This document shows positions 25,799 through 34,600 of a stretch of DNA of 64,000 bases, one piece after another. Location: NCBI GenBank assembly GCA_001953215.1, contig CP019169.1:4216001-4280000 (forward strand), in the 5' to 3' direction. The translations under genes were made by a program, and so were the position numbers. Position 1 is the stretch's first letter; each line of letters begins with the position of its first letter. The DNA is from Betaproteobacteria bacterium GR16-43 (GTDB lineage Bacteria > Pseudomonadota > Gammaproteobacteria > Burkholderiales > Usitatibacteraceae). The notes under the pieces are model-generated. The model had not been told where the DNA came from. It saw only the letters and a program-made list of their open reading frames with translations, and made no database searches.

Positions 25799-27265
25799 GT
25801 GAAACTTCGCCCCCTCTTCGCCTCGCTCCTCGCCACCTCGCTGATCGCGTCCGCGCAGACCTTGCCGGACCTGGGCGATGCGTCGAGCAATGCCCTTTCG
25901 GAGTCGCAGGAAAAAACCATCGGCAACCGCGTGATGCGCGAGATCCGCGTCGATCCGATGTACCTCGACGACTGGGAGATCACCGCATACGTGCGCTCGC
26001 TGGGCGAACGCCTGCTGGCCGTCACCGACCCGCCGCGCCGCGAACTCGAGTTCTTCGTCGTGAACGACGAGCAGGTCAACGCGTTCGCCCTCGTGGGCGG
26101 GCACATCGGGGTCAATACGGGCTTGATCGTCCTCACGCAAAACGAGAGCGAACTCGCGGGCGTCATCGCGCACGAGATCTCGCACATCACGCAACGCCAC
26201 CAGGCGCGCGCGATGCACGGCCAGCGCGGAGCGCAGATGGCCTCGCTCGCCGCGTTGGCGCTCGCCATCCTCGCCTCGCGCGGCAACAGCGGCCAGAGCG
26301 GGCAGGTGACGGAGGCCGCGATCATGGGCGCGAGCGCGCTCTCCATCCAGTCGCAGCTCGACTACACGCGCGAGCATGAGCGCGAGGCCGACCGTGTGGG
26401 CCTCGCCCTCCTCGAGCGGGCCGGCCTCGACACGCGCGGGATGGTCACCTTTTTCGAACGCCTGCTGCGCGCGAATCGCCTGAACGAATTCAAGGGCGCG
26501 CCCTCGTACCTGCGCACCCACCCGCTCACCACCGAGCGCATCGCGGACATGCAGGACCGCTTGCAGCCCCAGTCCACGGCTTTGCGCATGGTTCCGGACT
26601 CCATCGAGTACCGCATCGCACGCGCGAAGATCCGCGCCATGATGGGCGCACCCAACGAGGCCGTGGCGTACTTTCGCAATCAACTCTCGGAGCGCACGGT
26701 GGTACGCCCGCGCGAGGAGGTCTACGGGCTCGCGTTCGCGCTTTGCCGCGCGCGTGAACCGGACGAGGCCTGGAAGACGCTTGCGCCGCTGCTCAACCCG
26801 GAGTTCACGCATCCCGCGTTCGAGTTGCTCGCCGCGCGCATTCGCGCCGAGCAGGCGCGTTTCGACGATGCGCTCGCCATCTACCGCGCGGCCCTCAAGG
26901 CGTATCCGGCGCGGCGCGCCCTGGTCTACGGCTACCTCGACCTCCTCCTGCAACGCGGCCGCGGCAAGGAGGCCCTGGCGGATCTCGACGAACGCCTGCG
27001 CACCGTGCAGGACGACGCGAAGCTCTACGAGCTCCAGGCGCGCGCGTATGAATCGTCCGGCCAGCCGCTCGGCCGCCACCGCGCGCAAGCGGAGGCCTAC
27101 TACCGCCGCGGGAATCTCGCCGCTGCCGTGGACCAGCTCGAGCTCGCCGTGAAATACCGCAACGCCAATTTCTACGAGCTCTCGAGCGCCGAATCGCGCC
27201 TGCGGGAGATGCGCGTGCTGCTGGAAAACGAACGCTCGGCCGAAAAGGCGATGAAGATCAGCTGA
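25799..27265 (+). CDS. BepA-like periplasmic M48 metalloprotease with TPR repeats
   Basis: A 488-aa exported protease. The GTG at 25799 gives a clean signal peptide ([19 protein letters not shown]); a TTG at 25775 would add eight residues. The zinc motif is HEISH within [14 protein letters not shown], with the third ligand likely in [11 protein letters not shown]. From about residue 250 a helical TPR-type region follows ([20 protein letters not shown]). The architecture matches BepA/YfgC, which supports outer-membrane protein and LPS-transporter assembly. The stop and the soxX start overlap as TGATG. Confidence 0.88.
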   Translation: MKLRPLFASLLATSLIASAQTLPDLGDASSNALSESQEKTIGNRVMREIRVDPMYLDDWEITAYVRSLGERLLAVTDPPRRELEFFVVNDEQVNAFALVGGHIGVNTGLIVLTQNESELAGVIAHEISHITQRHQARAMHGQRGAQMASLAALALAILASRGNSGQSGQVTEAAIMGASALSIQSQLDYTREHEREADRVGLALLERAGLDTRGMVTFFERLLRANRLNEFKGAPSYLRTHPLTTERIADMQDRLQPQSTALRMVPDSIEYRIARAKIRAMMGAPNEAVAYFRNQLSERTVVRPREEVYGLAFALCRAREPDEAWKTLAPLLNPEFTHPAFELLAARIRAEQARFDDALAIYRAALKAYPARRALVYGYLDLLLQRGRGKEALADLDERLRTVQDDAKLYELQARAYESSGQPLGRHRAQAEAYYRRGNLAAAVDQLELAVKYRNANFYELSSAESRLREMRVLLENERSAEKAMKIS

Positions 27266-27606
27266 TGGCCCGACGCCTCCTGCACCTCGCCTTCGCCGCG
27301 GGGATGATCCTGCCGGTCTGCGCCCAGGATATGCCGGCATTGGATCTCTACACGCGCGTGGACAAGGGGCACTGCATCGCGTGCCACCAGCTTCCCGCCG
27401 GCACCGGGCCGGCAACTCGCTCGGACCTCGGTCCCGCCCTGACGGGCGCGCGGATGCGGGAGTTGGGTCGCGCCAGGGTTCGCGACGTGCTCCGCGACCC
27501 AACGGCCGCGAATCCCGCCACCGTGATGCCCCCCTATGGCCGCCATCGCATCCTCGAGGCGCGCGAGATCGAACGCCTGTCGGAATTCCTCCTTGCGTTG
27601 CCCTGA
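27265..27606 (+). CDS. soxX: SoxX-like c-type cytochrome
   Basis: A 113-aa exported monohaem cytochrome. Signal peptide ends near VCAQD. The haem site is CIACH (residues 37-41), and Met88 in TVMPPYGRH is the likely distal ligand. The LGPALTG and MPPYG pattern is that of SoxX, which pairs with SoxA in thiosulfate oxidation. It starts within the stop of the protease gene and is overlapped by soxA. It is shorter than many SoxX proteins. Confidence 0.85.
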   Translation: MARRLLHLAFAAGMILPVCAQDMPALDLYTRVDKGHCIACHQLPAGTGPATRSDLGPALTGARMRELGRARVRDVLRDPTAANPATVMPPYGRHRILEAREIERLSEFLLALP

Positions 27607-28423
27607 CCTTCGCCTCGCGCTCGCCGCATGGCTCTGCGCGCCCGCCCTGGCGATCGGCGCCGCCGAGCAGGTCCGCACGGAGCTCGCCGCGCGCTTCCAG
27701 AAGGACCTGCCGGCGCTCCCAGCGTCGGACTACATCCTGGGAGGCGCCGCGTTCGATCCCGCGTTGCGGGCCCGGCTGGATGAGAATGCGAACGCCGCAC
27801 AGACCTCGGGCGTGCTCGAGGCGGGCCGCAAGCTTTTCTCGCGCAAGTTCAAGAACGGCCGCTCGCTCGCGTCCTGCTTCCCCAACGGCGGGAAGCGGGT
27901 GGCCGGCGCGTACCCGCAATACGACTCGCGCCTGAAGCGCGTGGTGACGCTCGAGACCGCGATCAACCAGTGCCTCAAGGCCAACGCGGAGCCCCTCTAC
28001 GACCTGGATGATCCGGCGACGCTTGGCGCCGTTGCCGCCTACCTGCGCTCGCTCTCGGACGGCCAGAAGGTCGCGGTGCGGGTTCCGGCCGCCGCGGAGG
28101 AACGCTTCGACCAGGGCCGCCGGCTCTACGACTCGCGGATGGGCCAGCAGAACTGGGCGTGCGCCTCGTGCCATGTGCAGGGCGCGGGCAAGCGGTATGC
28201 GGACATCCCGTTGTCGCCCGCGATCGGCCAAGGCGCCATCGCCACCGCGATTCGCGACGGCAAGGCCGTCACGTTGCAGGCCCGGATGCGTGAATGCCTG
28301 GAGCGCATGGGGGTAGCGCCTTTCGCGGCCGGCTCAGATGAGTTGAACAACCTCGAGTACTACCTGACCTACCTGTCGAACGGGCTCGTGATGCGGCCCA
28401 ACGCCTGGCGGCCCGCGCGCTGA
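27593..28423 (+). CDS. soxA: SoxA-like c-type cytochrome
   Basis: A 276-aa exported cytochrome read from TTG at 27593, giving signal peptide MRCPDLRLALAAWLCAPALA; this start overlaps soxX by 14 bp and is uncertain. The N-terminal half has the SoxA segment SLASCFPNGGKRVAGAYPQYD, where the Cys replaces a first haem site. The haem motif CASCH is at residues 190-194, and RMRECLERMGV follows with the Cys expected as haem ligand. SoxAX forms the cysteine S-thiosulfonate on SoxYZ, but no soxYZ, soxB or soxCD is present here. Confidence 0.87.
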   Translation: MRCPDLRLALAAWLCAPALAIGAAEQVRTELAARFQKDLPALPASDYILGGAAFDPALRARLDENANAAQTSGVLEAGRKLFSRKFKNGRSLASCFPNGGKRVAGAYPQYDSRLKRVVTLETAINQCLKANAEPLYDLDDPATLGAVAAYLRSLSDGQKVAVRVPAAAEERFDQGRRLYDSRMGQQNWACASCHVQGAGKRYADIPLSPAIGQGAIATAIRDGKAVTLQARMRECLERMGVAPFAAGSDELNNLEYYLTYLSNGLVMRPNAWRPAR

Positions 28424-28439
28424 AGCGCCGCGGGTGCGC

Positions 28440-29198
28440 TCACCAGGGATTCACCTCGGCGAAACCGAGGATCGCACCGCTCTTCGCATCCAGCACGACG
28501 CTGTAGACGCGGGCGCGGCCCTTGACCGGCAGGTAGGCGAGTTCGGATTCGGCCTTCCCGGCCTTCGCCACCGCGCGATCGATCTCCGCCGACGCATCGG
28601 GAACCTGCTTGCGCAGCGCCGCCAGCGGCTTGGCCTTCTTCGCCGCTTGCTGCGCGAGTTGCTCGTAGGGCACGTAGTACTGGGGGAAGGTCTGCAGGTC
28701 GGCACCGCCGAGCGCGGAGTCGATGATGCGCAGCTGCTCGTTGGCATCGGTCGGCGACGTCACGGCAACCGTGCGCGGGCTCCCCAGCGGGATCGCCGCG
28801 AACTCCGGCCGTTTCACCTTCGCGAGTTCTTCTTCGCGGATCTGGTTGGCCGCCACCAGGTCGAACCGGTCCACGGTGAACACCATGTATACGGGCCGGG
28901 CTTCCGCGACCACGTAGACGCCATAGGCGAGCGCGCTGAGCTGCACGAGGCCGATGACCGCGAAGTCGAAACGCAGCGCCTTGAGGGTCTTCCCGGGCCC
29001 GAAGATGATCAGCGTGATCATCGGCCCCAGCACCACGTCCACGCAGACCAGGATCGTGACGAGGTGGGTGCCCCCCATCGCCGAGAAGAAGGGGGACGGA
29101 TACCAGACCAGCAGCATGGCCGAGACGACGAGCGCCGCGATCAGCGTGCTGATGCCGAGGTGGATGAGGGATGCGCGCCAGCGAGACATGCTTCGCAT
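28440..29198 (-). CDS. tfpZ: TfpZ-like type IV pilin accessory protein
   Basis: A 252-aa membrane protein with four N-terminal transmembrane segments (about residues 8-120: IHLGISTLIAALVVSAML, THLVTILVCVDVVLGPMIT) and a C-terminal soluble domain. The DVVLGPMITLIIFGPGK stretch is typical of the TfpX/TfpZ accessory family, which sits next to its cognate pilin and modulates pilin assembly. The ATG at 29198 was chosen for a GGGAA ahead of it; 29189 is the alternative. It lies directly downstream of three pilA copies on the same strand, beyond their terminator. Confidence 0.82.
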   Translation of the reverse strand: MRSMSRWRASLIHLGISTLIAALVVSAMLLVWYPSPFFSAMGGTHLVTILVCVDVVLGPMITLIIFGPGKTLKALRFDFAVIGLVQLSALAYGVYVVAEARPVYMVFTVDRFDLVAANQIREEELAKVKRPEFAAIPLGSPRTVAVTSPTDANEQLRIIDSALGGADLQTFPQYYVPYEQLAQQAAKKAKPLAALRKQVPDASAEIDRAVAKAGKAESELAYLPVKGRARVYSVVLDAKSGAILGFAEVNPW

Positions 29199-29229
29199 AT
29201 TTTCCCGCAAGTGGAGGGAAAAGGGGCAA

Positions 29230-29258
29230 AGAAAAAGGGCGGGGAAAACCCCGCCCTT
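29230..29258 (-). terminator. Rho-independent terminator of pilin copy 1
   Basis: Stem AAGGGCGGGG (29235-29244) pairs with CCCCGCCCTT (29249-29258) around an AAAA loop. Read on the minus strand it is followed by TTTTTCTTT. The same hairpin follows the other two pilin genes. Confidence 0.93.
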
Positions 29259-29278
29259 CTCCGTGCAGCCGAAACGAA

Positions 29279-29731
29279 TTACGCCTGGCGGCAGTTCGCC
29301 GGGAAGAACTTGTATTCGGTCGTCGCGGCATCCGTGTAGCACTTCCACGCGGCGATCGACTTGTCCGGGGCGGAGAGCACCGTGCCCACGGCTTCCTGGG
29401 CCTGGAGGCCGAGGATCTTGCCGTTCACCGTGGCGTCAACCGCCTGGATCGTCACCTTGATGTCCGTGGTGGCAACCGCGAGGGCGCTCACGTACGTCGT
29501 CTTGGACGTGGAGCAGCCCGCGACGTTCGCATCGGTCGGGAAGATGTTCTTCGAGGCGATGTACTCCGAGTACGACGTCTTGCAGGCGCCGGCAGCAGCG
29601 GCAACTTCAGTGATCTTCGAACGCTTCAGGTAATCCTGGTACGCCGGGATGGCGACCGCAGCCAGGATGCCGATGATCGCGACGACGATCATCAGTTCGA
29701 TCAGGGTGAAACCTCGCTGGATCTTTGTCAT
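29279..29731 (-). CDS. pilA: Type IV major pilin PilA, copy 1
   Basis: A 150-aa type IV prepilin. The leader MTKIQRG is cleaved before FTLIELM (Glu5 of the mature protein present), followed by the hydrophobic helix [20 protein letters not shown]. Two Cys near the end (WKCYTD and PANCRQA) would form the pilin D-loop disulfide. It is the last of three tandem copies and the closest to tfpZ. It differs from copy 2 at four residues and from copy 3 at five. It has its own sigma-54-type promoter and terminator. Confidence 0.96.
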   Translation of the reverse strand: MTKIQRGFTLIELMIVVAIIGILAAVAIPAYQDYLKRSKITEVAAAAGACKTSYSEYIASKNIFPTDANVAGCSTSKTTYVSALAVATTDIKVTIQAVDATVNGKILGLQAQEAVGTVLSAPDKSIAAWKCYTDAATTEYKFFPANCRQA

Positions 29732-29777
29732 GTGAGCAACTCCATTTTGTTGGACAGGCAGTTGGGGTCTTGGGTCT

Positions 29778-29794
29778 GCACACCGTGGGCGTGC
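29778..29794 (-). promoter_or_regulatory. Predicted 5'-terminal mRNA hairpin of pilin copy 1
   Basis: On the minus strand GCACGC pairs with GTGTGC (one G-U pair) around a CCACG loop. The expected sigma-54 transcript start is near 29796, so the stem would lie at the very 5' end of the message. Equivalent hairpins precede copies 2 and 3 with different sequence but the same shape. Confidence 0.5.
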
Positions 29795-29806
29795 TGCCCG
29801 CCTCGA

Positions 29807-29822
29807 TGCAACCGCCATGCCA
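29807..29822 (-). promoter_or_regulatory. Sigma-54 promoter of pilin copy 1
   Basis: Minus-strand TGGCAT-N5-TTGCA matches the -24/-12 consensus, including the invariant GG and GC at the correct spacing. pilA genes are typically RpoN/PilR-dependent. Confidence 0.85.
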
Positions 29823-30064
29823 GCCGGGCCCTTGCGCTTCGCGGCGATCCCATCGCAAACGCGGGCGCCAAATGGAAGAATATCTATTTGATTAATAACA
29901 ATATTGTGAGATCCCAGGCTTGATGTCCAAACCCTCGCTCTCGTGACCCGGACCAGCCCGGAACGTCGCTTCCGCACGAATCCTCCTTCGAAATTCGCGC
30001 GAAACTGCCCCAATTTGTCAGCGGATGGCAGGCCCCCGGAAACAGCCCCCAAAGTGGCGGGCCC
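29823..30064. other. Intergenic upstream region of pilin copy 1
   Basis: No gene is visible here. It contains an AT-rich tract at about 29883-29908 (a possible IHF or bending site) and, at 29975-30020, a 46-bp block that reappears upstream of copy 2 at 30818-30863 (36 of 46 identical), a relic of the duplication or a regulatory site. Confidence 0.6.
30001..30020 (-). promoter_or_regulatory. Candidate PilR-type enhancer, copy 1
   Basis: Minus-strand TGACAAATTGGGGCAGTTTC lies with its far end 198 bp upstream of the -24 element. The copy-2 equivalent differs by one base, and a diverged version precedes copy 3 at almost the same distance. Assignment to PilR is inference. Confidence 0.35.
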
Positions 30065-30095
30065 AAAGAAAAAGGGCGGGGAAAACCCCGCCCTT
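30065..30095 (-). terminator. Rho-independent terminator of pilin copy 2
   Basis: Stem AAGGGCGGGG (30072-30081) and CCCCGCCCTT (30086-30095) with AAAA loop, followed on the minus strand by a T-rich run. Confidence 0.93.
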
Positions 30096-30115
30096 CTCCG
30101 TGCAGCTGAAACGAA

Positions 30116-30568
30116 TTACGCCTGGCGGCAGTTCGCCGGGAAGAACTTGTATTCGGTCGTCGCGGCATCCGTGTAGCACTTCCACGCGGCGATCGACTTG
30201 TCCGGGGCGGACAGCACCGTGCCCGGGGCTTCTTCGGCCTGGAGGCCGAGGATCTTGCCGTTCACCGTGGCGTCAACCGCCTGGATCGTCACCTTGATGT
30301 CCGTGGTGGCAACCGAAAGGGCGCTCACGTACGTCGTCTTGGTCGTGGAGCAGCCCGCGACGTTCGCATCGGTCGGGAAGATGTTCTTCGAGGCGATGTA
30401 CTCCGAATACGACGTCTTGCAGGCGCCGGCAGCAGCGGCAACTTCAGTGATCTTCGAACGCTTCAGGTAATCCTGGTACGCCGGGATGGCGACCGCAGCC
30501 AGGATGCCGATGATCGCAACGACGATCATCAGTTCGATCAGGGTGAAACCACGTTGGATTTTCGTCAT
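30116..30568 (-). CDS. pilA: Type IV major pilin PilA, copy 2
   Basis: A 150-aa prepilin with leader MTKIQRG, mature FTLIELM with Glu5, and the same cysteine pattern as its neighbours. It differs from copy 1 only at four residues in the globular part (CSTT, ALSV, QAEEAP). The start-to-start period is 837 bp to copy 1 and 818 bp to copy 3. Near-identity of the coding parts alongside diverged upstream DNA suggests gene conversion or selection holding the proteins together. Confidence 0.96.
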   Translation of the reverse strand: MTKIQRGFTLIELMIVVAIIGILAAVAIPAYQDYLKRSKITEVAAAAGACKTSYSEYIASKNIFPTDANVAGCSTTKTTYVSALSVATTDIKVTIQAVDATVNGKILGLQAEEAPGTVLSAPDKSIAAWKCYTDAATTEYKFFPANCRQA

Positions 30569-30616
30569 GCGAGAACTCCTGTGTCAGGGAAGGTAAGGGT
30601 GGGCCGGTAAATCCTG

Positions 30617-30635
30617 CACACGCTTTCGGTGTGTG
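30617..30635 (-). promoter_or_regulatory. Predicted 5'-terminal mRNA hairpin of pilin copy 2
   Basis: Minus-strand CACAC pairs with GTGTG around ACCGAAAGC, which contains a GNRA-like GAAA. The expected transcript start (about 30635) coincides with the first base of the stem. Confidence 0.5.
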
Positions 30636-30645
30636 AGGGGCTTAA

Positions 30646-30661
30646 TGCAACCGCCATGCCA
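30646..30661 (-). promoter_or_regulatory. Sigma-54 promoter of pilin copy 2
   Basis: Minus-strand TGGCAT-N5-TTGCA, identical to copies 1 and 3. The rest of the 30662-30882 gap holds no gene; it contains a T-rich stretch near 30710 and the duplicated block at 30818-30863. Confidence 0.85.
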
Positions 30662-30843
30662 GCCGGTTACGGGAGAAACTTTTACTCACACTCGGATTTC
30701 AAACGCTTTTTTGTGCGGCCTCCGCCATTATCCCATTGATTACGCTGGACATCTACAGAATGGGGCTGCCGGACCCGGAAAGCGGTTCGCCGCGGCGACG
30801 CGTGGACATCGCCCCTTCACGAATCCGAACTCGAATTCGGGGG

Positions 30844-30863
30844 GAAACTGCCGCAATTTGTCA
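30844..30863 (-). promoter_or_regulatory. Candidate PilR-type enhancer, copy 2
   Basis: Minus-strand TGACAAATTGCGGCAGTTTC, 19 of 20 bases identical to the copy-1 element. Its far end is 202 bp upstream of the -24 box. Confidence 0.35.
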
Positions 30864-30882
30864 TCCCGCGCCGGGTGGGTCC

Positions 30883-30915
30883 AAAGAAAAAGGGCGGGGA
30901 AAACCCCGCCCTTTT
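30883..30915 (-). terminator. Rho-independent terminator of pilin copy 3
   Basis: Stem AAAAGGGCGGGG (30888-30899) pairs with CCCCGCCCTTTT (30904-30915) around AAAA. This is the longest of the three pilin terminators. Confidence 0.93.
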
Positions 30916-30933
30916 CCGTGCAGCTGAAACGAA

Positions 30934-31386
30934 TTACGCCTGGCGGCAGTTCGCCGGGAAGAACTTGTATTCGGTCGTGCCGGCATCCGTGTAGCACTTC
31001 CACGCGGCGATCGACTTGTCCGGGGCGGACAGCACCGTGCCCGGGGCTTCCTGGGCCTGGAGGCCGAGGATCTTGCCGTTCACCGTGGCGTCAACCGCCT
31101 GGATCGTCACCTTGATGTCCGTGGTGGCAACCGCGAGGGCGCTCACGTACGTCGTCTTGGTCGTGGAGCAGCCCGCGACGTTCGCATCGGTCGGATAGAT
31201 GTTCTTGGAGGCGATGTACTCCGAGTACGACGTCTTGCAGGCGCCGGCAGCAGCGGCAACTTCAGTGATCTTCGAACGCTTCAGGTAATCCTGGTACGCC
31301 GGGATGGCGACCGCAGCCAGGATGCCGATGATCGCGACGACGATCATCAGTTCGATCAGGGTGAAACCACGTTGGATCTTCTTCAT
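30934..31386 (-). CDS. pilA: Type IV major pilin PilA, copy 3
   Basis: A 150-aa prepilin with leader MKKIQRG (Lys2 instead of Thr2), mature FTLIELM with Glu5, and a C-terminal Cys pair for the D-loop. It differs from copy 1 at five residues and from copy 2 at five, including IYPTD for IFPTD and DAGTTEYK for DAATTEYK. It is the most upstream copy, next to the large signalling block. It has its own promoter, 5' hairpin and terminator. Confidence 0.96.
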   Translation of the reverse strand: MKKIQRGFTLIELMIVVAIIGILAAVAIPAYQDYLKRSKITEVAAAAGACKTSYSEYIASKNIYPTDANVAGCSTTKTTYVSALAVATTDIKVTIQAVDATVNGKILGLQAQEAPGTVLSAPDKSIAAWKCYTDAGTTEYKFFPANCRQA

Positions 31387-31438
31387 TCGAAAAACTCCTG
31401 TTCTTTTGGGAAGGGGAATACGGGGTGAGATCTGTACT

Positions 31439-31459
31439 GCACACGCTCTCAGTGTGTGC
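31439..31459 (-). promoter_or_regulatory. Predicted 5'-terminal mRNA hairpin of pilin copy 3
   Basis: Minus-strand GCACAC pairs perfectly with GTGTGC around the nine-base loop ACTGAGAGC. The predicted start of transcription is near 31458, within one base of the stem. Confidence 0.5.
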
Positions 31460-31468
31460 CTCCATTAA

Positions 31469-31484
31469 TGCAACCGCCATGCCA
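31469..31484 (-). promoter_or_regulatory. Sigma-54 promoter of pilin copy 3
   Basis: Minus-strand TGGCAT-N5-TTGCA with correct -24/-12 spacing, about 80 bp upstream of the ATG. Confidence 0.85.
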
Positions 31485-31658
31485 AGGGGTGCCGGGGGCT
31501 CGCCTTGCAGTCCCTACAGACGAAATAGTCCAAAAAGCACTGCAACTCGTTGATTCGATGCCTCTAGATCCGCTCACTGCGAACCTTGCGGCCTGCTTGC
31601 TCGACGAAACGGCATGGCTGTCCGTCTCCTGTCCCCGAAACCGGCGCGCAAACCACGA

Positions 31659-31678
31659 CTTGTTGCCCCGTTTCGTCA
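31659..31678 (-). promoter_or_regulatory. Diverged candidate PilR-type enhancer, copy 3
   Basis: Minus-strand TGACGAAACGGGGCAACAAG keeps 13 of the first 16 bases of the copy-1 element. Its far end lies 194 bp upstream of the -24 box. It overlaps the stop codon of the upstream gene, so the resemblance may be chance. Confidence 0.2.
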
Positions 31679-34600
31679 CTGAGGTTTCGCGGCCTTGGCA
31701 CGCGTGGCCTCTGCGCTCAGCACGTTCTGGATCACGAGCTGAGACGAGACTCGCGACGAGAACGCGGTCGGGAAGTCCTTTGAAAAGTGCTCCCAGATCG
31801 CCGAAGCCTTCTGCGGGGATCCCGCGATCATCGCGGCGGCCATCCCGGCCAGCGCAATCGGCGCGCGCGATTCCAGCGGCAGGTTGGGATCGGCGAGCAA
31901 GGCATCGGCCACGCGGCTCATCTCGGGCGCGTCTCGCAGGTTCACGGCCTCCATGAGGCGCAGGCGTCCACGCTGGTCCGGACGCAGCCGCTTCAGGCAG
32001 GGCGACGCATTGACCTGCTTCGAGATGGTCTCGATCTCCTCCCGCGACAGGTATGCCAGCGTGAGCGCGTAGAGCTCCTCGACGGCGGTCACCCAATCCT
32101 CGGCCTGGACGCGGCAATCGGTCATGCCCGCGCGGGCCAACAGCATCTTCGCGCGCCCGTTCTCGTCGAGCACGGGCCTGCGCTTGATCTCGCCGGTCTC
32201 GAAGATCTCGAGGGCCTGGGCCGACACGAGGCCGAAGCGCCGCGGCGTGGTGGCCGCCGGATCCTCGTCGGCGAAGAACTCGCGCGGGGCCCGTACCTCG
32301 CCATCGCGCATCCCGAGGAAGGGCACGTAGTGCTTGCGCAACGCCTGCAGCCCCAGCGCGTCCTCGCGCTTGAAGCGGGAACGCGCGGCATTCTGGTCCA
32401 GGATCGGGAAGTAGTCGGAGTTGAGCGGCATCGTGCTCGCCCGGAACATCGGTTCGAGCGAGGCGCGGCTGCCCAGGTAGGTGAACTGCAGGTCGAGGAA
32501 TTGCCGGTAGCCCACTTCCTTCAATTCCGCGCTCAGCAGGGGAAATTCCAGCGCCTTCGGACTGAGCGGCGGCACGCGGCCGCGCTTGCTCGCGATGACG
32601 ATGATGTCTCCCGAATTCGGGCTGTAGATCGCGTAGTCCTCGAAGTGGTTGCCGAGCGCCTTGAACACCGACGAGACGAGGTCCGTATTGATCTCGTACA
32701 CCTGGATCCATTGGACCAGCAGTCCGTCGTCCTTCAGGTAGCGGGTCACCTGCCCGTAGAACTCGTCCGAGAAAAGGGTCGAGACGCCGCTCACCCAGGG
32801 GTTGGAAGGTTCCGAGACGATCACGTCGTACTTCGTGGCGTGCGCGGCGAAGAACGTCTTCGCGTCCTCGATGCGGATGTGGCTGCGGGGATCCTTGTAG
32901 CCGCGCTCGTTGCGCTTCCCGTAGACGCGTGCGCCCTCGACCATGGCGGGCTCGATCTCGATCGTGTCCAGCAGCTTCACGTTGGGGCTGGAAAGGAGCA
33001 CGTGCGTCGTGAGCCCGGAGCCGAATCCAATGTTCGCCACGATGCTGGTTTCCGGCTTGATGTAGAGCGGGATGGCGCCGGCGAGGATCATCGTCGACTC
33101 GTCCGCGGTCGGGAAGCGCCTGTTGTGCATCTGCACGCTCGCGTCCGGCTTGCCGTTGGTGCGGATGGACACCGAGCCGCTGCGCTCCTCGACGACCGAC
33201 ACCGTGGCCGTCTTCCCGTCCTTGTAGAAAGTGACCTTCGAGGTTTCGGGGTCGATGAAGCGTCCGATGCGAAACACGCCGGACGCCATCTTCGATTGGC
33301 TGAGGTCGACGGCCGCGTAGATCGCGACGGCCAGCCCGGCGACGACCGCGGCGCGAACGATGACTCCGATGCGATTCCATTGCTTCGCAAGCACGGCGAC
33401 CAGCAGCACCGCTGCGCCCAGGTCGAGCAGCGTGCCGAAACCCACCAGCCCCTTCACGCCGAATGCTTCCATGCCCACGTGCGTGGTGAAGACCGCCCCG
33501 AAGATGCAACCCAGCGTGTTCGCGCCGTAGACCATGCCGATCGACGATTCGCCGAAGCCGCGTCGGATGAGCACCTGCGTGGCCAGGGGAAGCGTCATGC
33601 CGGCGCAGAACGCCGTGGGTAGCATCACCATCATCGAAGCGCCGAATCCGCCGGCCGAGAACAACATGTAGCCGCCGTCGGTATGCGCGATGGTTTGCAT
33701 GAGCCACGCGACCAGGTCGAGCACGCTGTCGTACGTCCAGAGCGCGATGAGCGCGAGCAATCCCTTGGCAACCAGGATGAGTGCCAGCGGGACCACGTCG
33801 TCCTTGAGGTGCGCGATCCGGTTGCGCAGCACGTAGGCCCCGAGGGACATGCCGAGGATGAACGCCGCGAGCATGACCTCGAAGGCATGCGTCGAAGCAC
33901 CCAGCCCCATGGCGAGCATGCGAATCCAGGTGAGTTCATAGACGAACGAAGCCGCGCCGGTGATCAACGCCAGCGCGAGCACCACGCGGAACGCCGAGAT
34001 TTCCGTGGCCGTACCCGTGCGGGCGGCGGCAGCCGTCGGCGCGACCGTGGCCGGCAACCGTTTCGTGAGCGCCCACACGACGAAGGCGAGGGTGATGTTC
34101 ATCAACCCTGCCGTGAGGATCGTCCCCGGAAGTCCCACCGTCTTGATGAGGAAGAATCCACTCACCAGCACGCCGAACGCCGCCCCGAGGCTGTTGGTGA
34201 AGTACAGCATCGAGAGTGCGCGGCCACCCTGGTCCGGGTAGAGCCGCAGGATGCCGGCGCTCATCAGCGGGAACGTGGTGCCGAGGAGGACCGAGGCCGG
34301 CAGGATCAGCAACGAGGCCAGCGCCCACTTGAACGCGTCCACGCCGCCCGATCCGCCAAGCGCCGGCAGGACGGAGTCGTAGGCCCAACCCGTGACGCCC
34401 GTGAACACCGTATGGAAGAGGATCGCGAGCACCCCGATGCCGAGTTCGGCCACGGCGTACCCCAGCAGGAGGTCGCGGATGCGATGCGTGAAGCGGCTCA
34501 CCAGCCACGAGCCCAGCGCCATCCCGCCCATGAAGATCGCGAGCACGAGGCTCTGCGCGTAGGCCGCGTGGCCGAGGAACAACTTGAGGTAGTGGCTCCA

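Noticed and set aside
27265-28423. A complete sox operon
   Set aside because: Only SoxX- and SoxA-like genes are present; neighbours are a protease and a pilin accessory gene on the other strand.
29230-30915. The three GC hairpins after the pilin genes as a CRISPR-like or mobile repeat array
   Set aside because: They are spaced about 820 bp apart, each directly follows a pilin stop and has a T-tract on the coding strand, so they are terminators copied with the genes.
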